A stretch of 64,000 nt of DNA, from NCBI GenBank assembly GCA_002395065.1, contig DGVS01000007.1:77466-141465 (forward strand), read 5' to 3'. The translations under genes and the position numbers were made by a program. Numbering within the stretch: position 1 is the first letter of the stretch; each line of letters begins with the position of its first letter. Below the pieces are notes generated by a model that made no database searches, was not told the origin of the DNA, and was given only the letters and a program-made list of their open reading frames with translations. Positions 9,481-17,000 of the stretch are shown here, piece by piece. The DNA comes from Caryophanales bacterium UBA4278 (lineage in GTDB: Bacteria > Bacillota_I > Bacilli_A > RFN20 > CAG-826).

Positions 9481-9502
9481 TTTCAAATTTTTCCATTTAG
9501 TA

Positions 9503-9530
9503 TTGAATTATGGTATAAAAATGGTATAAT
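9503..9530 (+). promoter_or_regulatory. Promoter of toxin-antitoxin pair
   Basis: TTGAAT (9503-9508), 16-bp spacer, TATAAT (9525-9530). Two direct copies of TGGTATAA overlap the -10 region and could be an antitoxin binding site, as in autoregulated Phd/YefM operons. Confidence 0.6.
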
Positions 9531-9571
9531 AAAGCCAGATTGAAGATGGAGAAACTGAAAGGAAAATGAGT

Positions 9572-9847
9572 ATGATACAAGCATTACCAAAGGTATTACC
9601 AGTAAATGAACTGAAGAATACCGCCAATATTATGAAGGTATGCCAAGAAACTGAAGGCCCTATTGTTATCACTAAAAATGGTTATGGAGCGGCTGTTATG
9701 ATGAGCATTAAAGTTTATGAAGAAATGTTTGTTAAAATGAGAGCCGCAGCATTAATTAATGAAAGCCTTGATGATATTGACAATGGTGGTGAATTAATTG
9801 ATGGCGAAAAATTCTTTAGTGAAATAAAAAGAAAACATGGAAGATAA
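9572..9847 (+). CDS. Phd/YefM-family antitoxin
   Basis: About 91 residues. The N-terminal pattern (PVNELKNTANIMKVCQETEGPIVITKNGYGAAVMMS) is that of the Phd/YefM DNA-binding antitoxin fold. The C-terminal part (MRAAALINESLDDID...) would wrap the toxin. I prefer the ATG at 9572, 8 bp after GAAAGGA, over the ATG at 9566, which is only 2 bp from it. It overlaps the downstream RelE/ParE-like toxin by 11 bp. The antitoxin would neutralise the toxin and repress the promoter. Confidence 0.8.
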   Translation: MIQALPKVLPVNELKNTANIMKVCQETEGPIVITKNGYGAAVMMSIKVYEEMFVKMRAAALINESLDDIDNGGELIDGEKFFSEIKRKHGR

Positions 9848-10147
9848 ATATTCATTTGTTATTTCACAACGTGCTAGAACTGATTTGGAAAACATTTATC
9901 AGTACATTTCAGAAGTTTTGTTAAACCCGAAAGCAGCAGATGATTTAATGGATCATTTTTCAAATCTTTTAAAAACATTTGCTCTTTCCCATATAGTTGT
10001 GAAGCAATTAACAATGAATTTGTCAAAGATCATTCCATAAGAAAATTGTTGGTTAATAACTACATTGCTTTTTACCGAGTTAAAGATAAGCAAATTCAAA
10101 TAGTTCGAATTCTATTTGGCATGAGTGATTATCAAAAATTATTATAA
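9837..10147 (+). pseudogene. RelE/ParE-superfamily toxin split by a -1 frameshift
   Basis: The first frame (9837-10040) gives 67 residues; only about the first 46, ending in SNLLKT, look like a RelE/ParE N terminus (ISQRARTDLENIYQYI). The C-terminal half continues one base back: AAC at 9974 onward reads SFPYSCEAINNEF, then KLLVNNYIAFYRVKD and QIVRILFGMSDYQKLL, ending at TAA 10145-10147. That is a typical RelE/ParE end. The junction is CT[T TTA AAA] ACA at 9968-9974, an X XXY YYZ heptamer in frame. It may be a lost A in the run (pseudogene), a sequencing error, or programmed -1 slippage. The paired antitoxin is intact. Confidence 0.75.
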
Positions 10148-10159
10148 ATTGCTGGTTAA

Positions 10160-10195
10160 TTAAAAAATCTCGTCAATTCGGCGAGATTTTTTGTA
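10160..10195. terminator. Bidirectional terminator after toxin
   Basis: Stem AAAAAATCTCG...CGAGATTTTTT between the toxin (+) and the GH114-like gene (-), nearly identical in arms to the terminator at 9446-9480. It is flanked on both sides by dispersed motif cores (10147-10155 and 10206-10214). Confidence 0.75.
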
Positions 10196-10219
10196 TTTAA
10201 CCAAGAATTGCTGGATATT

Positions 10220-11080
10220 TTAAATCTTTAGATCAACAGTTTCAGAGATGTAATAGTGATAATTATATTCATCACAATACTCTTGGATTTCTTTCTTTAA
10301 AGTGTTGTTTTTTGTGTACTCAATAAAGAGAACATCTCCATAATATCTCATGAATTTAACAACACTAATGAGATACTCTTTTTCTTTTGCTATTTGTCTA
10401 GAGAAGACATTGTTTTCATAATCATCAATCTTGGAGAAGATACATTCTTGAGCATACGCTTTAATCTTTGATAATTCAGGACGATTTTCGTCTTTCATTC
10501 TTTCAAGAAAATCAGTTCCTGAATTAATCATGAGTTTCATTCCAGTGGAACTAAGATCATTTAGCATCTTCAAACAACCTTGATAGATGTCTTCTTTATT
10601 AATGTCGCTTCCTTGATAGACTTCGGACACAATATAGTAAACATCAAAGTTATCCATAAAGATTCCATCTGCACCAAGATCTTTAAGTCTATTAGCTTCG
10701 CTTAGGATATGTTCTTGCCAGAAAGAGTTAGATACATCAACCCACCTTTCATCTGGCCAGTTTTCATAATCCATAAATGTTAAATCTTTATACGTTTCAT
10801 AATATGAACGATATTTCTCTAGTGATCCAACCGATAAATAAGCATAAATAAAGCAATCACTTTGTTTAAGTGTAGAAATAGCGTTCGTATTAAAGCTATC
10901 TAAATCAATCGCGACATTTGGATAGTTCTTAATTTTATTAACACTACTTGAATCACATCCAAGAAAAACTCCATATTTTAGTGGAGCGGTGTATTCCCCT
11001 TTGGATGTTTTCTTTTTTGAAGAATTACATCCAGATAAAGAAAGCGCTAATAACGGAATTAAAAACAGAAGTTTTTTCAT
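10220..11080 (-). CDS. GH114-like (endo-alpha-1,4-polygalactosaminidase-type) lipoprotein
   Basis: 286 residues. The signal sequence has lipobox LSGC (Cys18) and a Lys/Ser-rich linker, so the protein is anchored on the outer face of the membrane. The TIM-barrel part carries AYLSVGSLEKYRSYY, WPDERWVDVS, LGADGIFMDNFDVYY and MKLMINSG, a pattern I recognise from the GH114/DUF297 group. Founding members cut alpha-1,4-linked polygalactosamine; here the substrate is unknown. It is transcribed alone, and a dispersed motif core lies a few bases after its stop codon. Confidence 0.75.
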   Translation of the reverse strand: MKKLLFLIPLLALSLSGCNSSKKKTSKGEYTAPLKYGVFLGCDSSSVNKIKNYPNVAIDLDSFNTNAISTLKQSDCFIYAYLSVGSLEKYRSYYETYKDLTFMDYENWPDERWVDVSNSFWQEHILSEANRLKDLGADGIFMDNFDVYYIVSEVYQGSDINKEDIYQGCLKMLNDLSSTGMKLMINSGTDFLERMKDENRPELSKIKAYAQECIFSKIDDYENNVFSRQIAKEKEYLISVVKFMRYYGDVLFIEYTKNNTLKKEIQEYCDEYNYHYYISETVDLKI

Positions 11081-11225
11081 GCGCCTATATTCTACACACT
11101 CGCATAAAAGTGTCCCACGAAAAATTTTTATATTTCAATGAAATATCTTTTTAATGAATGAAAAATTTGGTCATTTTTTACGAATAGAGATATTAAAAGC
11201 TTTTTGAGTGAAAGGAGAAACTAGT

Positions 11226-11582
11226 ATGAAAAAGAAATCAAAACATGCCCCATTAAGAAGAAGGCACGAATTTAGATACCATAAAGTTCCGGTAGTTTTA
11301 GATAGTGGACATATTTTTAATATTAAGCATCCGGCATATATCTTTTTAGAAAAAGGAAATATCTTTATTTATGTGTCTTTAACCCACTCTAAAAAAGTAG
11401 GAGAAAATATTGTTATAGAACTTAAGAAAAATCCTAATTCAAAAGACCAATCAAAATCATATTGGATTGTTGAATTTAAAGAAGATACAAAAAATCGCTT
11501 CGGAAGAAAGCTTCCTGATTGGAAAATCGATAAGTTTGATGATTTGAATATTTTAAATGAATATAAAAAAAGCAAGGAATAA
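11226..11582 (+). CDS. Conserved hypothetical protein
   Basis: 118 residues from ATG 11226, 8 bp after AAAGGAG (11211-11217); an upstream in-frame GTG would overlap that site. The protein is basic (MKKKSKHAPLRRRHEFRY) and rich in beta-strand-like segments. It contains YIFLEKGNIFIYVSLTHS, KLPDWKID and a Lys-rich end. I do not recognise the family and give no function. Its stop codon lies in the loop of a hairpin (11572-11590). The composition is AT-rich, and the gene sits between a toxin-antitoxin remnant and a RhuM-type gene, so it may be part of an acquired segment. Confidence 0.55.
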   Translation: MKKKSKHAPLRRRHEFRYHKVPVVLDSGHIFNIKHPAYIFLEKGNIFIYVSLTHSKKVGENIVIELKKNPNSKDQSKSYWIVEFKEDTKNRFGRKLPDWKIDKFDDLNILNEYKKSKE

Positions 11583-11600
11583 GTCCTTGCAATAGGTTTT
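11572..11600 (+). terminator. Weak terminator-like hairpin
   Basis: 7-bp stem GCAAGGA/TCCTTGC (11572-11578 and 11584-11590) overlapping the stop codon of the upstream gene, followed by an imperfect T tract. Confidence 0.45.
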
Positions 11601-11627
11601 TATCCTTTTTAAACCCAATTTATTTCG

Positions 11628-11770
11628 TTGATGCGGTGTACCTTCACCATAAGGAGCATCATGCTTTTCGTTGGCCCCAATAGGTATGACCAACGAACAG
11701 GCGATTCTGTCACCTCGAACTTATTTCGGCTTATTGACACAGGAATACTAGTTCCAACAAATCGCCCGGT
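11628..11770 (+). ncRNA. Candidate structured RNA (no known family)
   Basis: Three consecutive hairpin domains can be drawn. SL1: GATGC (11630-11634)/GCATC (11656-11660), enclosing GGTG/CACC. SL2: TCGTTGG (11668-11674)/CCAACGA (11690-11696), with a 15-nt loop. SL3: GGCGATT (11700-11706)/AATCGCC (11760-11766), closing a junction with CTGT/ACAG, CGAA/TTCG and GGAA/TTCC arms. G+C is locally higher than the flanks. A 51-codon ORF (11661-11816, AAGGAG 4 bp upstream) overlaps it, so a translated or leader element is the main alternative. Which strand is the RNA strand is not certain. Confidence 0.4.
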
Positions 11771-11816
11771 TCATATTAAAGCAAACACTATTTTCTTTGT
11801 AAAGAACTTATTTTAA
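11661..11816 (+). CDS. Possible small protein overlapping the structured region
   Basis: 51 codons from ATG 11661, with AAGGAG at 11651-11656 only 4 bp upstream. The peptide contains YDQRTGDSVTSNLF and ILVPTNRPVHIKAN, which I do not recognise. The same bases can form the stable stems of a candidate RNA, so coding is uncertain. It could also be the remnant of a larger gene. Confidence 0.25.
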   Translation: MLFVGPNRYDQRTGDSVTSNLFRLIDTGILVPTNRPVHIKANTIFFVKNLF

Positions 11817-11890
11817 AAGATTATGTCATCGTTTCGAACTGGTATTGATATCAAAACTTATCTTATTAGATTAAAAAATATTTTGCTTAA

Positions 11891-11942
11891 ATTAATATTA
11901 TTATTCTACCAAGTATATATATCTACCAATTAATAATATTAA
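11891..11942. repeat. Inverted repeat in AT-rich intergenic stretch
   Basis: ATTAATATTATT (11891-11902) is repeated inverted as AATAATATTAAT near 11931-11942. The loop contains two direct copies of TCTACCAA. From 11817 to 11965 I see nothing else that looks functional. A TTGACA at 11966-11971 may be the -35 of the following gene. Confidence 0.4.
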
Positions 11943-12024
11943 TTAAAGCAACATATATCCCCCTCTTGACAGATATATTACCCCTTGTGCTTAAATGCGT
12001 GTTAAATCAATAAAGGAGAACAAT

Positions 12025-12900
12025 ATGGAAAATTTAGAAATTGTAAAATTCAATAATGGAGACTTTGAATTAGATGTCAAAGTGTCTCCGAACGAAGATA
12101 CCGTCTGGCTTTCTAAAGAACAAATGGGTTTGCTATTTGATCGTGATAGAAGCGTTATTTCTAGACATATCAAACACATTTTCATGGAAAAGGAATTAGA
12201 TGAAAAAAGCAACGTGCATTTTTTGCACATTGCCGTTTCTGACAAACCAGTTCCATTTTATAGCTTAGATGTCATTATTTCTGTCGGTTATCGTGTCCAC
12301 TCTAAAAAAGGTGTTATTTTTCGCAAGTGGGCGAATCGCATTTTAAAAGATTATTTGATTAAAGGTTATGTTGTTAATCCGAAAAAGATTGAGATAACGG
12401 TGGACGATTGGAATGCGTTAAACACCCAAGTGAAATATCTTGAAAATAAAATCGAAAAAATCGAAGAAAACATTTCAAAACGTGAAATATCAGACCAACT
12501 TTTCTTTGAAGGCGAATTTTATAATGCTGCAAATTATCTAAGTGGAATATTAAAAAGTGCGAAACAAAGTGTTGCAATCATCGATCCATATTTTGATGCT
12601 ATTGCGATGGAATACTTAAAATACATTAAAAATGGAATACGCATTGAAATATTTACATCAATCGAGAAGTTAATTAATGATTTCGAAGTTCAAAAATTTC
12701 GAAAGCAAAACTCAAACTTTAAGGTGTTTATTACGCATTCTTTTCACGATCGATTCATTATTATTGACCAAACAAAATGTTATCAAATTGGAACATCTTT
12801 AAATTCTTTAGGAAACAAAACATTTGGTGTTACACAAATAAAAGATGCCGAATATATCGACATCCTTCAAAATCGAGTCAATCAAAGCAAAATAGCTTAA
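12025..12900 (+). CDS. RhuM-family protein with C-terminal PLD-like (HKD) domain
   Basis: 291 residues from ATG 12025, behind AAAGGAGAA. Residues about 20-115 match the virulence RhuM domain (VWLSKEQMGLLFDRDRSVIS, then FYSLDVIISVGYRVHSKKG). A short coiled coil (about 130-155) leads to a domain of about 125 residues with SAKQSVAIIDPYFD and HDRFIIIDQTKCYQIGTSL, a single HKD-like motif of the phospholipase D/nuclease superfamily. RhuM proteins are often in mobile or defence-type loci. A nuclease role is an inference. The stop overlaps the convergent PAP2 gene's stop by 2 bp. Confidence 0.75.
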   Translation: MENLEIVKFNNGDFELDVKVSPNEDTVWLSKEQMGLLFDRDRSVISRHIKHIFMEKELDEKSNVHFLHIAVSDKPVPFYSLDVIISVGYRVHSKKGVIFRKWANRILKDYLIKGYVVNPKKIEITVDDWNALNTQVKYLENKIEKIEENISKREISDQLFFEGEFYNAANYLSGILKSAKQSVAIIDPYFDAIAMEYLKYIKNGIRIEIFTSIEKLINDFEVQKFRKQNSNFKVFITHSFHDRFIIIDQTKCYQIGTSLNSLGNKTFGVTQIKDAEYIDILQNRVNQSKIA

Positions 12901-13787
12901 TTTTTCTCGAGTTTTCTTTCTGCGTATATCACGCATTCATTTGCACACACAATCATCAAAATAGTGAGAATCGCTCCCATTGAGACATCGCTTAAGAAGT
13001 GTGCACCAACAAGAATTCTAGAGAATGAAACAAGAATGACCCACACAAATGATCCATAAAGCAATGGAAGTTGAATCTTGTCTTGTCCTTTTACGAAGTA
13101 AGGAACAAGTAATGCAAACATAATCGTAAGTGCGCTTCCACCAGCGTGTCCGCTTGGGAAAGATTTAAATTCTTCACTAGTTAATCCAGTTAGAGACATC
13201 AAATCCTTATAGTTTTTACATGGCTGATACCAGTTATGGAAATCAATGGCTTCATATAATGTTAGACTTCTATATCTTGGGCGGTGGAAGATACTTTTTA
13301 AAAGAGTTACTCCTGGAACAAGCGCCATAAAAATAAAGAAGGCACTGATTAATAAAATAATCCAAATTCCTTTTCGATCCGTTTTGTTAAACAAGTAATA
13401 TCCAAGATAAGTCATCCCAGATGCAAATGGAACAACAATTATGTATCCAACCCATTTTATAGATGGATTATAAAATCCGTTTGCTCCAAAGAACTCTCTT
13501 CCAGCGAAGAAGATGTTTAATCCAAAACAGGCCACACATAGAACAATAAAAACAACATTGTATCCAATCTTATATTGCTTTTTTAAGGCAATAGATAAGA
13601 AGCCTCCTCCAATAAAGGAGAGCAATAAGTATCCTGGAAGTGTTCCAATGGAGGAAACAAATAATCCAAAGGCGTTGTCTCGAGAAAAGATTGCTTGTGA
13701 GACTTGTTCATCAAAAAACGTACCAAGAACAAAAGTAATTACAAAGAATCCAAGAATAATGTATAGATTTAGACGTAATTTTTTCAT
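12897..13787 (-). CDS. PAP2-superfamily membrane phosphatase
   Basis: 296 residues with about six to seven hydrophobic helices. The three phosphatase motifs are present: KSIFHRPRYR (near 165-174), PSGH (near 212) and SRILVGAHFLSD (near 255-266, with the catalytic His). Family members dephosphorylate lipid phosphates such as undecaprenyl pyrophosphate or phosphatidic acid at the outer membrane face; the substrate here is not determinable. No separate terminator lies between it and the convergent RhuM gene. Confidence 0.85.
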   Translation of the reverse strand: MKKLRLNLYIILGFFVITFVLGTFFDEQVSQAIFSRDNAFGLFVSSIGTLPGYLLLSFIGGGFLSIALKKQYKIGYNVVFIVLCVACFGLNIFFAGREFFGANGFYNPSIKWVGYIIVVPFASGMTYLGYYLFNKTDRKGIWIILLISAFFIFMALVPGVTLLKSIFHRPRYRSLTLYEAIDFHNWYQPCKNYKDLMSLTGLTSEEFKSFPSGHAGGSALTIMFALLVPYFVKGQDKIQLPLLYGSFVWVILVSFSRILVGAHFLSDVSMGAILTILMIVCANECVIYAERKLEKN

Positions 13788-14092
13788 TTCAAAAACCTAT
13801 CTTTCGAAAATATTTTAAAAAAAATTTTTCATCTAATAAAGAATCTTCTCTTTTTGTGAATTTTCAATTAACAACATTCTAAAGAATCATTCGAATCAAT
13901 CGACACAAAAAGTGAAGAGTCTGTGTTCAATAAATATATATTATTTAATCTTTTTTGCACCACTAACATGTTAGTTGTCTAAACAATTAACAAATTCTTC
14001 TTACTTGTGATATGAGCGCTAGTGTATAATCAATAATACACTTGTTAATGTGAGAGTGTATACACACACATTACCTTAAGGAAACCACTACT
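13788..14092 (+). promoter_or_regulatory. Regulatory region of the clostripain-family gene
   Basis: 305-bp AT-rich gap between divergent genes. It holds a perfect palindrome, ACTAACATGTTAGT (13962-13975), a -10 TATAAT (14025-14030) and GTGTAT half-sites. One pair forms GTGTAT...ATACAC (14022-14041) around the transcription start region, and a perfect palindrome GTGTATACAC lies at 14056-14065. These look like operator sites in the 5' leader. The ribosome binding site is AAGGAAA before ATG 14093. Confidence 0.45.
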
Positions 14093-17000
14093 ATGAAAAA
14101 CCTATTCAAAACAAGAAGAACAAAAATCTATCTTGGCATTATTGCAAGTGCTGTCTTTGCAGTAACAATTGCTTTATTTGCCAATTTCAAACCATCTTTA
14201 TTTAGAAATGCATCCGCTGCCAATGATTACACAATTACATTTAATCGTAATAACGGTGGTGCCGGTTTCCCTTCTTCATATGGTAGTGGCACAAATAGTA
14301 GTGGTCATACAAGCAGAGGCAATCAAATCTCTTTCACATATAACAATGCAAAATCAACCTCCGGCAAGTTCTGTACTTTAGCTAATGGAGGTTATTTATA
14401 TAACTTAACAGCCATTACTGGATTAGAATCAGTGGAGATCGGATTTAGTGGTGGTTCACTTTCTTTATATTCCAGTAAATCTACGACATTTGATGGTGAT
14501 GCTGAGTCATTAACTACTGAATCAGCTTTATCAATCGCTGCCAACTATGACTATTTTAAGCTAGTTGCTAGCGGTGAAACTGCTATTGAATACATTAAAG
14601 TTTTCTATACTTGTTCTGCTCGTGAAGAACAATCATATTATGTGAAGGTTAATGAAACCTCACAAGTAACAAGTGGCCAATATTTGATTGTCTATGAGAG
14701 CGGAAGTGTTGCTTTAAATCTTCAAACTGAAGAAGATGTGGCAAATAACGGTACATCGGTTACTATTGTCGAAGACAAGATCGAGTCTACATCGGCAACA
14801 GATGTTTTAGCATTTACTTTAGATGATACTAATGGATCTCTATTGGCTCCTTGTGGAAAATACATTACTCACACTGGATCTAAAAATACATTGAATTTCT
14901 CTGATTCTGCTGTTGGACACGATATTTCCGTTGAAGACGGTGTCGCAAACATTGAAGTTACATCTCAAAGTTATCATATTGCTTATAACAACAATACTGA
15001 TCAAAAGCGATTTAGATATTACCTGAATTCTGCTGCTAATGTCGCGTTATTTAAATTGAATGGTGAATCCGGCGGAGGCACTGTAGTAACAAACTATACC
15101 ATTACCTATATGAGCAATGGTGGTACTGGAACAATGGAACCTACAAGTGGCACCAATCCAGTTGTTGCTTCATGTTCATTCACTGCACCATCTGGTCAAG
15201 AATTCTCTAAATGGAATACAGCTGCAAATGGCAGCGGAACCGATGTCGCTGTTGGCACAGCCTTAAGTGCTGATACTACCTTATATGCTATTTGGGAGGC
15301 TTCTTCCTCTGGAGGTAGTTCAACATTCGAACTTTTCTCTGGAACAATTGAAGAAGGCGATTACATTATTACCTATGATGACTGTGCAATGAATACTACA
15401 GTAACATCGACACGTTTACAATATTATTCTGTCACACCTGTCAATGACGTGATTACTGACCCAAGTGATGATATTATCTGGCACATTGCCAAAAGCGGTA
15501 ATTACTGGACTCTTTATAACGAAGAAGTTGAAGCTTATGTTGCTTCAACTGGTGCAAAAAACAAAGCACAAATGCTTGAAGATGGTACAGATGATAAATC
15601 TTTATGGTCAATTACTGGTTCTGAAACTTATGAGTTTGTTAATAAACAAAACGCAAGCAGTGGTGTTAATGCAAATTTAAGAAAAAATGGAACATACGGA
15701 TTTGCATGTTATTCTTCGAGTACAGGTGGCGAATTAACTCTGTACAAATCTGTAGAAGCCACTCCACAAGGACCAATCTCGGTGAGCGGTGTTTCACTTA
15801 ACCATGTTTCGGCAGAGATTACCAATGAAACTGGAATTCAACTTTCTGCCACAATTTCTCCAAACAATGCTACGAACCAAAATGTATCTTGGTCATCAGA
15901 TAAACCCGGTATCGCTTCTGTTGATCAGTCTGGAAATGTTACAGGTGTTTCTGCTGGCACAGCCATTATTACTGTAACAACCGAAGATGGCAATAAGACC
16001 GCCACTTGTGAAGTGACGGTTACGATGATTGTTCACGTTACAGGCGTGTCTTTAGATCATACATCTTTAGATTTGCATCCAGGTGAACAAGACAGTTTAA
16101 CAGCAACCGTTTCGCCGTCAAATGCAAGCAATAAGAATGTTACGTGGTCGACAAATGCATCTAGTGTTGCAACCGTTAATAACGGAACTGTTACTGCAGT
16201 TTCCGCTGGTACGGCAACAATTACCATCACAACTGTTGATGGAAGCAAAACGGCTCAGTGCACCGTGACTGTAACAAATATCGCCGTTACTGGTATTTCA
16301 TTAAATAAAAATTCATTAACACTTGATCGTCCAGGATCAGAGACATTAACTGCAACAATTGCCCCTTCAAATGCATCGAATAAAAATGTTAATTGGAGCT
16401 CCGGAAATACAAATGTTGCTACAGTCAGTGGTGGCACAGTTACTGCTGTTGGCACAGGTACAACAATCATTACCGCAACATCTGCTGCTGACAATACAAA
16501 ATATGCAACTTGTACTGTTACAGTTAACCCTGTGAATGTTTCAAGCGTTTCATTGAATAAAAATGCTTTAAGTTTAGGTGTTGGCGCCAAAGAAACATTA
16601 ACAGCAACTGTGTCTCCTTCAAATGCAGATAATACCAATATTAATTGGTCGACAAGTGATTCTGGTGTAGCTACCGTTACTAACGGAGAGGTTACAGGTG
16701 TTGCAGCTGGTACCGCAACTATTACCGCTACATCAGCAGCTGATAGCTCCAAGAAAGCCACATGTACTGTTACCGTCACAAGTCAAAGTCCTGTTTCATC
16801 CTATACAATAGAATTTAAGGTTGGAACTGGTGACGGAAGTACGTTGTCAGATACTACCGAAAACTCGACTTACATCGAATCTGGTTCGGAATACGTCAAT
16901 AGTATTTCTTATGCTAATAAGGTGTATGGCCCCGGATCTTATGGATTAAAACTCGGTGCTTCTAGTAGTGCTGGTTCACTTACGCTTTCTATTGATAGCA

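Noticed and set aside
11700..11766. tRNA-like element (7-bp acceptor-like stem, 67 nt)
   Set aside because: No T-loop consensus, no proper anticodon arm and no D-loop GG; kept only as part of a candidate structured RNA.
16255..16779. Open frame of 174 codons on the minus strand inside the clostripain-like gene
   Set aside because: It is the antisense shadow of the repetitive Ala/Thr/Val-rich Big_2 domains, with no ribosome binding site and low-complexity repeats.
15800..16800. Regular repeats that could be read as a CRISPR or DNA satellite
   Set aside because: The periodicity follows Big_2 protein domains of about 80 residues inside one open frame, and repeat units differ at synonymous and other sites.
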